Assembly: GCA_004009845.1 (NCBI GenBank)
Contig: RMBW01000367.1
Location: forward strand, 1 to 10,409
DNA from: Davidsoniella eucalypti
Taxonomy: Eukaryota; Ascomycota; Sordariomycetes; Microascales; Ceratocystidaceae
DNA length: 10,409 nucleotides
Direction: 5' to 3'
The notes under the pieces are model-generated. The model was not told the origin of the DNA and ran no database searches. It worked only from the letters and a program-made list of their open reading frames with translations. Made by a program: the position numbers and the translations under genes. Below, one piece after another: positions 1-6,964 of the stretch; position 1 is the stretch's first letter; every line of letters starts with the position of its first letter.

Positions 1-791
1 AAATCATCACGAAGTGCGACTGGTTCACCCTCACCGGCGACACCATCGTTGGTCACTTTCCTCCACTCTTCCCCAGTTTCTTCCCCTATTCCTGTTTTTT
101 TCAGGAAATACTAGCAAGGCTTGCCCTGGTGCTTCGCCTTACTAAATAATCTTTCCATCTTTATCTCGCCATCACAAACGTCTTTCAACTCTTGCTTTGC
201 TTCAAGCCACATATCACAGTCCAACACCAAGTGCTGAATAGTTTCAATGTCCAGCTGACAATGACGACACCAATGCTACCGATACCTTGCCTATGGTCTT
301 TAGGTACGGCAGGTAAGCGCCCTTCCCCGTTAGAATTGAAGTAGGCTGTTGTCAGCCTCTTCTCGCCCTCAATCGGTTTCAGATCAACTCACTCCTGTCT
401 TGCCAAGAGAACCGATAGTGATTTCCAAGTTGTCGAATCACGGTTGATTAGTGTGTCCCCAGAGGTTGAAGATTTCTCTTTAATCTTTTTCTTGATATAC
501 CCAGTGGGTTGCGATAGAGGTGGCATACTCTTTTTTCAAGAGCCTCCTTTGCAAGCTTATCCACTATCTCATTTCCTTCTATTCCTACATGTCCAGGGCA
601 ACCAGTGTATTTCTATACTGGTGTCGAGGTCCGCAGGTTTAGCTTCTCTATGAGGTTCGTGAATATACCAGCTTCCGTACTCTTTGGATGGCAGCTTGGC
701 TATCGACAAAGATCAGGATTCGTTTCCGTAGTGGCAGTTTTCGAACGTAGCAAAGGGCTCTGTAGATCGCATAGCTTTCGCAGTCTGCAAC
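1..791 (-). pseudogene. 3' part of an older, decayed LINE copy (copy A)
   Basis: This stretch aligns end to end with the 3' part of the intact LINE ORF2 (984-1771), so it encodes, on the minus strand, the last part of RNase H and the C-terminal zinc-finger tail of a Tad1-like LINE. It is not translatable: against the intact copy it carries roughly twenty single-base insertions or deletions and about ten substitutions within 1-683, so no frame stays open. The final 108 bp (684-791) are identical to the intact copy. The window cuts it at position 1, which corresponds to 14 bases before the ORF2 stop, so its own 3' UTR and poly(A) are not visible. The single-base indels outnumber substitutions, which is unusual for simple drift and may partly reflect consensus errors. 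The family assignment is firm; the cause of the breaks is not. Confidence 0.9.
684..791. repeat. 108-bp direct duplication, left copy (putative target-site duplication)
   Basis: This segment is identical over 108 bp to 6260-6367, and the two copies bracket the full-length LINE. Homology stops sharply at both ends: upstream bases differ (TCT before 684, TTG before 6260) and downstream the left copy runs into the inverted fragment, while the right copy continues into more RNase H sequence. The arrangement is what a target-site duplication would produce if copy B inserted into the RNase H region of copy A. It is much longer than usual for LINEs. The same 108 bp also occur inside copy B at 1664-1771, so recombination or a separate truncated copy are alternatives. 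Confidence 0.65.
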
Positions 792-813
792 AAGAGTTGA
801 AAGACGTTTGCGA
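790..813 (+). other. 24-nt inverted LINE fragment at the poly(A) junction
   Basis: These 24 bases are the exact reverse complement of 1152-1175, that is, they read in the LINE sense direction on the plus strand (codons for the peptide QELKDVC near the ORF2 C terminus). They sit between copy A, which reads antisense, and the poly(T) of copy B. The first two bases (AC) are shared with copy A, suggesting a 2-nt microhomology junction. The four bases GGCA (814-817) separate it from the poly(T). It matches the intact copy 24/24, whereas the corresponding part of copy A (172-195) differs by a substitution and an indel, so it more likely came from a copy-B-type template. Confidence 0.8.
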
Positions 814-817
814 GGCA

Positions 818-836
818 TTTTTTTTTTTTTTTTTTT
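818..836 (-). other. Poly(A) tail of LINE copy B
   Basis: Nineteen consecutive T on the plus strand are the poly(A) tail of the minus-strand LINE. They lie 134 bp beyond the ORF2 stop, mark the 3' end of the element and show that the inserted copy derives from a polyadenylated (or A-tailed) transcript. Confidence 0.85.
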
Positions 837-970
837 AATTCATTAATCTTATGGAGCTAAAGAGCTATGAAGATGTAAAATAAAAGCAAATAAAACAATA
901 AAAACATAACAGAAAACAAGTAGAAACATAACACAAAACATAAAAAACATAAGGAAAAACACAAAGAAAA
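837..970 (-). other. 3' UTR of LINE copy B
   Basis: This noncoding stretch lies between the ORF2 stop and the poly(A) tail. It is very A-rich on the plus strand, hence U-rich in the element transcript, and unlike the coding parts in composition. The heptamer AACATAA occurs four times (starting at 903, 925, 937 and 946), which on the mRNA is UUAUGUU. In LINEs the 3' end is where the reverse transcriptase recognises its template; whether these repeats serve that purpose is only a guess. Confidence 0.75.
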
Positions 971-3900
971 TTAACAACACCACAAATCATCACGAAGTGC
1001 GACTGGTTCACCCTCACCGGCAACACCATCGTTGGTCACTTCCTCCACTCTTCCCCAGTTTCTTCCCCCTATTCCTGTTTTTTTCAGAAATACTAACAAG
1101 GCTTGCTGGTGCTTCGCCTTACTAAATAAGTCTTCCATCTTTATCTCACCATCGCAAACGTCTTTCAACTCTTGTCTTTGCTCAAGCCACATATCACAGT
1201 CCAACACCAAGTGCTGAATAGTTTCAATGTCCAGCTGACAATGACGACACATGCTACTCGATACCTTGCCTATGGTCTTTAGGTACGGCAGGTAAGCGCC
1301 CTTCCCCGTTAGAAGTTGATAGTAGGCTGTTGTCAGCCTCTTCTCGCCCTCAATCGGTTTCAGATCACTCACTCCTGTCTTACCAAGAGACCGATAGTGA
1401 TTCCCAAGTTTGTCGATATCACGGTTGATTAGTGTGTCCCAGAGGTTGAAGATGTTCTCTTTGATCTTTTTTTTGATATACCCAGTGGTTGCGATAGAGG
1501 TGCATACTCTTTTTTCAAGAGCCTCCTTTGCAAGCTTATCCACTATCTCATTTCCTTCTATTCCGACATGTCCAGGGCACCAGTGTATTTCTATACTGGT
1601 GTCGAGGTCCTGCAGGTTTAGCTTCTCTATGAGGTTCGTGAATATACCAGGCTTCCGTACTCTTTGGATGGCAGCTTGGCTATCGACAAAGATCAGGATT
1701 CGTTTCCGTAGTGGCAGTTTTCGAACGTAGCAAAGGGCTCTGTAGATCGCATAGCTTTCGCAGTCTGCAACCTCAGTGTAAGGACCCAAGGCATTTGCCT
1801 CTTGAAACCGCACCGTGTTATTATCCATATCGACAAAGGCATAGGAGGATTTGTCACCCTCCATAGACCCGTCAGTGTACAGACAATAGGCTTCGCCCAA
1901 CCATAGGGTTGCTAGGGTTGCCAGGTGGATTTCTTTTGCTTCTTCTTTTTTGACCATTGGGATATGTGTAGTGATTGGGGTACGCTTGGCCCATGGTGCC
2001 TCCCATACAATTTTAGCTCGCTGAAGTGCCTTGAAAGGTATCAGGTACTTGATGTCCACGGCAATTGCTTGCACTTGTGACTCTCGCTTCAATTTGTAGG
2101 GACCCAAGATACCAAGAGACTCAAAGTCAGACTCCGAGTTCAGATGGTCCTTGGTGGGTTGGGCGCAATGACGTATGGGGTGGTGTTTAGGGAATTGTAG
2201 AAGTCTTGTTCCGTACTTGAGGTTATTCCATTCCAAGTTGATCTCAACTGGTTTAATGCCAGCCTCTATTTCACAAGCCCTTTTCGGAGCCTGCTTGTAG
2301 GTGCCAAGCATCATGGAAATCGCCAAACTTTGTACTTTTTCAAGGTGTTTCTTGAGGGAAATGGGCTTCATTTTTGTCCACCAGAGGATCGAACCATATT
2401 CCATGATAGGACGAATCACAGCTTGGTACAGCTGTCTAGTTGCTTTCGCACTTAGACCGCTATACTTCCGCGAAATCCGTTGAATTCCCATTAGGGTTCT
2501 GGTTGCTTTAAGGGTTCTGTCTTGGACATGCTCGCTGAAATTCAGCTGACAGTCTAGCCAGATTCCTAGCCACTTGATCTTCTCTGATGGTTGTATTGTC
2601 GTCCCTAGGACGTCTATGTGTTCATTGCTTACTGCTTTACTCCTTGTTAAATGCAGAAGCTCAGTCTTGGAACTCTCAAACTCGACGGAACTATCGTCGG
2701 CTTGCCTGGTGAGATCTTCAACGATGGCCTCTAGAGCTCTGCAATTTCTTGCAAAGCTTTTGGAAGCTACCGTAATCAGAATATCATCAATGTATGAGAG
2801 CTGAATGCCATGAACTTGGATGGATTGGGGGATGTTGATGTGTATAAGTCTCGAGTAAATCAAGAACAGAATGGGGGAGATTGGGCTGCCTTGCGGTATG
2901 CCTTGGTCAATAGTGTAGAAGTTTGTTCGTTTGCCATCAAAACATATCTGGACCTTCCTCTTTTGAAGGAAGGCTGCGATCCATTGGGTGCAGTTATTCG
3001 GAAGACCTAGATCTCTGCAGTGCCATAGTAGGGTATCCCTATTAACATGGTCGAACGCGCCTTTGATATCAAGTAGTGCAATACTCGATTTCAGGCCCTG
3101 TTCTTTCCATGACTTGACTTGGTCCATGAGAACCATTGCTGCATCGATCGTCGATCGTTGTTTCCGTCCGCCAAACTGCGTTGGGTGAAGCAGGTCGTCC
3201 TTTGTTGCAGCCAAGAAACCAAGTCTCTGTGCAAAAATTCGTTCCAATACTTTACCTAAGCAGTTCAGCAGCGTGATAATCCGATATGCCTTGATACGGG
3301 AATAGTCTGGCTTGTTGGGTTTTTTCAATATCACTCCAATGCCCTGGCGCCACACCGTAGGACACTGTCCTTTAGTGAATAGCTCCGTGTAGACATAGTG
3401 GAAGACCTCGGGGATAGCCCTATAAGCATTTTGGATCATTTGGAAATTAATCCCATCTGGTCCAGCAGACTTCTTAGGGTTTGAGGTCATGATAGCTCTT
3501 TCAATCTCAATGGTAGAGATGTTAGGCCAAGGCCATTTCGAGTTCTCGTGATGTGGGATGGGTAGAGTGTCTTCGTCCTCAAGGGACTCACCTTTTTCGC
3601 CGCCCACAAGATTCAGTAGCATCTTAGCTTTGTCGTCGAAAGACTCCGCCTTGACACCATTTTCCTCGAGTGGTTGTATATACGAGTCGGTTGTGGGTTT
3701 CGTGTATCTCATAGCAGTGAAGACTTCGTCGCCGGTTGCTTGTTCTAAGAAAGAATTGAAATAGTTAGCTTTGGTTTTGATAATGGCATGGAAATACCTG
3801 TTTCGTTTTTCTTTGTACTCCGTCAGACAGATCTTATCCTTCTTCCATTGTCGTTCGGCTCTGAGAAACGACTTCCTCAATAGCTTGAGTTCGTCGTTCC

Positions 3901-4813
3901 ACCAAGGCTTACTTCGGGGGCAGATGCGAGCCTTCGGCATCACCTCTGCGCAGGTATCCTGGATGGCGGCGGTCAGAATGGCCGCCAAATCCGGTCGAGT
4001 ATCTCTTTTTTTGAGATTTTCTAACACTAGTGCCTCTTTTTTTTTGAGGCTGTCTCTGAACTGTTGCCAGTCAGTTTTCTTCAAATTGTATACCACCTTT
4101 TCCTCCTCTTTTTTGTTATTTCGGGCGTCGTGGAACTGCAACTTAATGCACTGGTGATCCGAACCATGGAGACCTTCACACGTCCAACTAGTTTTCGTTT
4201 GCTTCATCTGCCCAGTGAGGAAGGCGAGATCGATGATTGATGTTTTCTGCGACCTGGTGGTGAAGAAAGTGCCTCTGTTGACCAGAGCATTCTCGGGATC
4301 CACTACCAAGTCAGCATTGTTCCTCTGCAACCAACCAACGACTTCATCTGCATGCTGCGATTGCTCACAGTTCACAGACCACCATGGATGATGAGTGTTG
4401 AAGTCCCCGACGATGATGCCATTCCCAACCTGCCATTGCTGGACAAGCGGGTGCGGTAAAAGGGGCTGGGTCGGATGGTTGTAGAGGTTGACCAATAATG
4501 GTTGCGCGTCGATATGAAGTCTTATGCATTGAAAGTCGCTGCTTGCGATGTCGAGAGGCTTTTCTATTGTGAAGTCAATGTCCTTTTGGATATAGGTCAC
4601 GACTCTTGGTCTTGTTAGCAAAGATAATGATGGTTTGACGGTGTGAAAGTTTTGGTGGTCCTGGAAAATCCATTTGCCTTCTTTTTGCCATACCCAGGGT
4701 TCCTGAATGCACAATATCTCAACTCTCTGCCTTATCGCTAATTCAAAGAGATGGTCCAAAATGCCTTTACGCTTTCCCTGGTTATGCTGAAAGATCGTGA
4801 GTTTTCTAATCAT
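971..4813 (-). CDS. LINE ORF2: endonuclease, reverse transcriptase, RNase H
   Basis: This polyprotein nicks target DNA and reverse-transcribes the element RNA onto the nick. I take the ATG at 4811-4813 (1280 residues) because it overlaps the ORF1 stop and lies just before the conserved endonuclease start; the frame stays open to an ATG at 4880-4882 that adds 23 residues inside ORF1. Numbering from 4813: an apurinic-type endonuclease spans about 5-227, with QEPW (E38), GDFN (D137, N139), D195 and SDH (D219, H220). The reverse transcriptase spans about 440-760, with SAGPDG, LLDIKGAFDHV (D582), GIPQGSP and YIDD (D676, D677). The usual YRPI element reads YRII here. RNase H spans about 975-1100, with TDGS (D981), E1019, VDS (D1044) and D1092. 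A Cys-His tail, C1189-x2-C-x8-H-x4-C1206, follows. All catalytic residues are present and no stop interrupts, so the enzyme could be active. Confidence 0.93.
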   Translation of the reverse strand: MIRKLTIFQHNQGKRKGILDHLFELAIRQRVEILCIQEPWVWQKEGKWIFQDHQNFHTVKPSLSLLTRPRVVTYIQKDIDFTIEKPLDIASSDFQCIRLHIDAQPLLVNLYNHPTQPLLPHPLVQQWQVGNGIIVGDFNTHHPWWSVNCEQSQHADEVVGWLQRNNADLVVDPENALVNRGTFFTTRSQKTSIIDLAFLTGQMKQTKTSWTCEGLHGSDHQCIKLQFHDARNNKKEEEKVVYNLKKTDWQQFRDSLKKKEALVLENLKKRDTRPDLAAILTAAIQDTCAEVMPKARICPRSKPWWNDELKLLRKSFLRAERQWKKDKICLTEYKEKRNRYFHAIIKTKANYFNSFLEQATGDEVFTAMRYTKPTTDSYIQPLEENGVKAESFDDKAKMLLNLVGGEKGESLEDEDTLPIPHHENSKWPWPNISTIEIERAIMTSNPKKSAGPDGINFQMIQNAYRAIPEVFHYVYTELFTKGQCPTVWRQGIGVILKKPNKPDYSRIKAYRIITLLNCLGKVLERIFAQRLGFLAATKDDLLHPTQFGGRKQRSTIDAAMVLMDQVKSWKEQGLKSSIALLDIKGAFDHVNRDTLLWHCRDLGLPNNCTQWIAAFLQKRKVQICFDGKRTNFYTIDQGIPQGSPISPILFLIYSRLIHINIPQSIQVHGIQLSYIDDILITVASKSFARNCRALEAIVEDLTRQADDSSVEFESSKTELLHLTRSKAVSNEHIDVLGTTIQPSEKIKWLGIWLDCQLNFSEHVQDRTLKATRTLMGIQRISRKYSGLSAKATRQLYQAVIRPIMEYGSILWWTKMKPISLKKHLEKVQSLAISMMLGTYKQAPKRACEIEAGIKPVEINLEWNNLKYGTRLLQFPKHHPIRHCAQPTKDHLNSESDFESLGILGPYKLKRESQVQAIAVDIKYLIPFKALQRAKIVWEAPWAKRTPITTHIPMVKKEEAKEIHLATLATLWLGEAYCLYTDGSMEGDKSSYAFVDMDNNTVRFQEANALGPYTEVADCESYAIYRALCYVRKLPLRKRILIFVDSQAAIQRVRKPGIFTNLIEKLNLQDLDTSIEIHWCPGHVGIEGNEIVDKLAKEALEKRVCTSIATTGYIKKKIKENIFNLWDTLINRDIDKLGNHYRSLGKTGVSDLKPIEGEKRLTTAYYQLLTGKGAYLPYLKTIGKVSSSMCRHCQLDIETIQHLVLDCDMWLEQRQELKDVCDGEIKMEDLFSKAKHQQALLVFLKKTGIGGRNWGRVEEVTNDGVAGEGEPVALRDDLWCC
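4806..4813 (-). promoter_or_regulatory. ORF1 stop / ORF2 start overlap (ATGATTAG)
   Basis: On the minus strand the eight bases ATGATTAG contain the likely ORF2 start (ATG, 4811-4813) and, in another frame, the ORF1 stop (TAG, 4806-4808). This close overlap suggests that ORF2 is made by termination and reinitiation on the same mRNA, a mechanism known in some LINEs and fungal viruses with stop-start overlaps. I see no obvious heptameric slippery site at the junction, so frameshifting is less likely. The mechanism is inferred. Confidence 0.6.
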
Positions 4814-6143
4814 AAAAATACTTAACAATCTTGACTTTTTGCGCGGCAAAGAACATCTGCTTGTTGAGACAAACAGACGCACTTGCCTGGTTTAGGACAG
4901 TAAACACGACGGATCCCACCGTCTGTCCTGGGCGAGGCTTGCGTAGGAGGCGCACTCTCGGGAGGGCCTCAATGCCATTGCTGTCGTAAAACTCTTCAGC
5001 AAAGTTGTCGATCTCGTCAAGACGCATACCGTGCATCACGAGACGTTGCCAGTTCTCAGGCTCGATGCAGTCCTTCCAGCCCAAAGGCCGGAGGCGTGCC
5101 AGCCAGCTGTCCTTCGTCTTGAGGAGGCTGGCCTTCGCGGAGGCGCTGCTGCATGTGATGCTAATGTTATTTTTCGAGGTCAACCTCACCTCAATGGCCT
5201 TCATCGCTCCATCACAGTTAACCAAGTCACGGATGTGCTTGGGAGAGGGAATCTTGCCACCACCGATAAGCAGAAGCTTGTTGGTGCTCTGTGTAGACTG
5301 AACAGAGGGGCGGGCTGGTTTGCGCGGTTTAACTTGTTGCCAACCTTTATCAGAGTCGACTGAGGTTGGGGCATTGGTCGTGTTTTTATGTTCGCCAGGC
5401 GTGGATGGCTGATTTGATTTTGTCGCGTCTTTGTTTGTCGCGTCTTTGTTTGTTGGTGTTGTTTTGTCGAGTGACGCGTCGCGAGGCGCGTCAGTAGTGT
5501 TGGTGATCGGTGTTGAAGCCGTCTTGGGAGGCGCAGATAAAGTAGCCTTCTTCGCCGCCTTCTTCTTCTTGTTGTTGTTGTTAATAATGTCACATTTCTT
5601 TGGCACCGCTGGTTGGAGTGGCGGTGTGACTGGCGTTTTCGTTATGGCAGAGTACAATGCCTTTGCTGAGGCCACCGTGGCCTTTGATGCATCTGCGATG
5701 ATGACTTTTGGAGGTGGTGATGGAGTGTCTGGTAAGTCAAGTTCCCCAAAACCTTCTGCAATCAGAATCTGCAGCGACTCAAACATCCTGTCTTGCGTTA
5801 CTAATGATGCCATCTCACGCTTGACGATCGCGATACTTGCAGCGATCTTGGATTGTTTTGGATCAGGGCCGACCCAACGCGACAGTTCGAGGCCTTTCGC
5901 CTCGTGCAGCTTTTTCGCAGCAACCGGAGGAGAGCTTGGGAGCTCGATCTCTTCGATGCGGCGCTTATTTTTGTTGTTTTTCGTGATGGTGTTGTTGTTT
6001 TCGTCGGTCATTTCGCTATCGTACATGTGTGTTGGCACGAGGCTGATCGAGTCAGTTGAGAAGTTGGGGGTGACAGGGGGGCTATCGCAGTCTTGCGATG
6101 CTTCAATCGCCCTTAACGCATCGCGCATGGCTTGCGCCATCAT
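4806..6143 (-). CDS. LINE ORF1: gag-like RNA-binding protein
   Basis: This 445-residue protein precedes ORF2 and should coat the element RNA, as LINE ORF1 proteins generally do. The N-terminal half is low complexity: acidic and Ser/Pro-rich, with Asn/Lys runs (about 50-62 and 187-199) that could act as nuclear localisation signals, then a Thr/Lys/Pro-rich linker with a duplicated NKDAT. The C-terminal part starts at a GWQQV motif (about 268) and looks like two RRM-like units: KLLLIGGGKI (289-298) to about 350, and RLVMHGMRLDEI (367-378) to the end, with the strand-like segment GSVVFTV near 410-416. No CCHC zinc knuckle follows, although many related ORF1 proteins have them. The start is the first of two adjacent ATGs after a 116-nt leader. 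The RRM assignment is by pattern and is less certain than the gag-like role. Confidence 0.82.
   Translation of the reverse strand: MMAQAMRDALRAIEASQDCDSPPVTPNFSTDSISLVPTHMYDSEMTDENNNTITKNNKNKRRIEEIELPSSPPVAAKKLHEAKGLELSRWVGPDPKQSKIAASIAIVKREMASLVTQDRMFESLQILIAEGFGELDLPDTPSPPPKVIIADASKATVASAKALYSAITKTPVTPPLQPAVPKKCDIINNNNKKKKAAKKATLSAPPKTASTPITNTTDAPRDASLDKTTPTNKDATNKDATKSNQPSTPGEHKNTTNAPTSVDSDKGWQQVKPRKPARPSVQSTQSTNKLLLIGGGKIPSPKHIRDLVNCDGAMKAIEVRLTSKNNISITCSSASAKASLLKTKDSWLARLRPLGWKDCIEPENWQRLVMHGMRLDEIDNFAEEFYDSNGIEALPRVRLLRKPRPGQTVGSVVFTVLNQASASVCLNKQMFFAAQKVKIVKYFYD
5419..5448 (-). repeat. Two tandem 15-bp units in ORF1
   Basis: Two exact copies of a 15-bp unit (5419-5433 and 5434-5448) encode the duplicated pentapeptide NKDAT on the minus strand. 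The unit length keeps the frame, so it is a tolerated expansion in the disordered linker. Confidence 0.8.
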
Positions 6144-6259
6144 GCAAATGGTATTGATGGATTCGTCGAGATGAGGTGAGTATTTTAAAAGTGTTTTGAG
6201 ATGAATTCGAGCGAAAATGGTTGAAAGGTGCCACTTCGTCGAAAAGTGTGTAGGAGTTG
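6144..6259 (-). other. 5' UTR of LINE copy B (probable internal promoter region)
   Basis: This 116-nt stretch lies between the right-hand duplication and the ORF1 ATG and has no counterpart in the RNase H fragment next to it. Autonomous LINEs need a promoter downstream of their own transcription start, so promoter activity is expected here, but I recognise no specific element. An 8-mer TTCGTCGA (plus strand) occurs at 6162-6169 and 6235-6242; its meaning is unknown. Confidence 0.55.
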
Positions 6260-6367
6260 TTGGATGGCAGCTTGGCTATCGACAAAGATCAGGATTCGTT
6301 TCCGTAGTGGCAGTTTTCGAACGTAGCAAAGGGCTCTGTAGATCGCATAGCTTTCGCAGTCTGCAAC
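6260..6367. repeat. 108-bp direct duplication, right copy (putative target-site duplication)
   Basis: This is the right-hand partner of 684-791, identical at every position. Its low-coordinate edge abuts the 5' UTR of copy B at 6259/6260, which I take as the LINE 5' boundary. Its high-coordinate edge continues without a break into the rest of the RNase H fragment up to 6548. Confidence 0.65.
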
Positions 6368-6548
6368 CTCAGTGTAAGGCCCCAAGGCATTTGCCTCTTG
6401 AAACCGCACCTTTTTATTGTCCATATCGACAAAGGCATAAGAGGATTTATCACCCTCCATAGACCCGTCAGTATACAAACAATAGGCTTCGCCCAACCAT
6501 AGGGTTGCTAGGGTTGCCAGGTGGATTTCTTTTGCTTCTTCTTTTTTT
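6260..6548 (-). pseudogene. LINE RNase H fragment, likely the continuation of copy A
   Basis: On the minus strand this encodes the start of a LINE RNase H domain, from GEAYCLYTDGS through the VDS motif, matching 1664-1953 of copy B. The part beyond the duplication (6368-6548) has about eight substitutions against copy B and no internal indel. Translation runs straight on into the 5' UTR of copy B, so the reading frame is cut by that insertion. The far end breaks in a T-run where the gypsy LTR begins. Together with 1-791 it is best read as one older LINE split by copy B; it could instead be an independent truncated copy. Confidence 0.8.
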
Positions 6549-6728
6549 GAGACGATATACGAGGAGTTGCGATGAAAACTGGTCGTAAAAGAATAGATCG
6601 ATTGAGACCGATGAAGGAGAAAGAGAAACTAAGACTAATAATCGGCGGGAATAGGTCCCTACTTATAGCCGATTCTAGTACTGACAAGGAATGCCTTGGC
6701 TAACCTTACTAGGCCTTAGTCTCTTACA
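6548..6728 (-). repeat. 3' LTR of the gypsy element (about 181 bp)
   Basis: On the minus strand the segment begins TGTAAGAGAC just after a G-rich polypurine tract and ends ATCGTCTCA just before the T-run of the LINE fragment. It therefore has the TG...CA ends of an LTR, with a short imperfect inverted terminal match (GAGAC/GTCTC). It contains a TATA-like site. The length is short, though small LTRs occur in fungal elements. The 5' LTR is outside the window, so the boundaries rest on the TG/CA ends, the polypurine tract and the end of LINE homology. Confidence 0.68.
6661..6667 (-). promoter_or_regulatory. TATA-like site in the LTR
   Basis: The minus strand reads GGCTATAAGTAGGG around here, a good TATA-box match within the first 70 bp of the LTR. 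LTRs carry the promoter for their element. No transcription start can be read from sequence alone. Confidence 0.45.
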
Positions 6729-6730
6729 AT

Positions 6731-6746
6731 AGTCTCCCCCCCCATC
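6731..6746 (-). other. Polypurine tract of the gypsy element
   Basis: The minus strand reads GATGGGGGGGGAGACT, ending three bases before the TG of the LTR. An RNase H-resistant purine run at this position primes plus-strand DNA synthesis in LTR retroelements. It supports the placement of the LTR edge. Confidence 0.65.
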
Positions 6747-6854
6747 GGCAGAAAAATTACACTAATTTTTTACGTCTAAACATACAAAAAACACCCCTGT
6801 AGTATTGTGTATACAAACTTAAAACCGTATAGTACCTTGGTACTCGATATCCAA

Positions 6855-6890
6855 AAACAGAAATAACTCCAGAAACAGAAATAACTCCAA
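6855..6890. repeat. Two tandem 18-bp units downstream of pol
   Basis: Two near-identical 18-bp units (6855-6872 and 6873-6890, AAACAGAAATAACTCCAG with one final-base difference) lie in the noncoding 3' region of the gypsy element. Copy number may vary between element copies. No function is evident. Confidence 0.75.
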
Positions 6891-6964
6891 AATAGGTCAG
6901 CAATCTTATCCTGCAGACGCTCGGGTGTGCAGGTGACCAAGGTGGTGCAGCCAATATTGCTGCC

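Larger units (their letters stand above)
818..6259 (-). mobile_element. Full-length non-LTR retrotransposon (LINE, Tad1-like), copy B
   Basis: About 5.4 kb in minus-strand order: 5' UTR (6259-6144), intact ORF1, ORF2 with endonuclease, reverse transcriptase, RNase H and a CCHC-type tail, T-rich 3' UTR, and a poly(A) tail. There are no LTRs. An apurinic-type endonuclease together with RNase H and a separate ORF1 is the known design of the fungal Tad1 group, but I cannot place the clade without a tree. The element moves by target-primed reverse transcription of its own mRNA. Both ORFs are open over their full length, so this copy is recent and potentially competent. It appears to sit inside an older copy of the same family. 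The 5' boundary is inferred from the flanking duplication, the 3' boundary from the poly(A). Confidence 0.88.
6729..6964 (-). other. Untranslated region between pol stop and LTR
   Basis: About 236 bp without a supportable gene, AT-rich, holding the polypurine tract at its LTR end and a short tandem repeat. Short open frames across it do not resemble any protein I recognise. Confidence 0.6.

Noticed and set aside
790..817. Twin-priming inversion as explanation of the inverted fragment
   Set aside because: Twin priming inverts the 5' end of the inserted element. Here the piece lies at the poly(A) end of copy B and, relative to copy A, comes from a downstream region that copy A already contains.
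4806..4882. Programmed frameshift joining ORF1 and ORF2 through the 77-nt overlap
   Set aside because: No slippery heptamer is evident, and the ATG at the ORF1 stop sits exactly before the conserved endonuclease start, so reinitiation explains the layout better.
5201..5593. Minus-strand frame of 130 codons rich in Arg and Thr inside ORF1
   Set aside because: It is an alternative frame of the low-complexity ORF1 linker, with composition explained by the ORF1 codons.
5431..6174. Long plus-strand open frame of 247 codons opposite ORF1
   Set aside because: It is the antisense of ORF1, and its hydrophobic runs are the complement of Asn/Lys/Ala-rich codons. No protein family is recognisable.
6731..6746. 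G-run as a G-quadruplex or regulatory element
   Set aside because: It is a single run of eight G, and its position next to the LTR identifies it as a polypurine tract.
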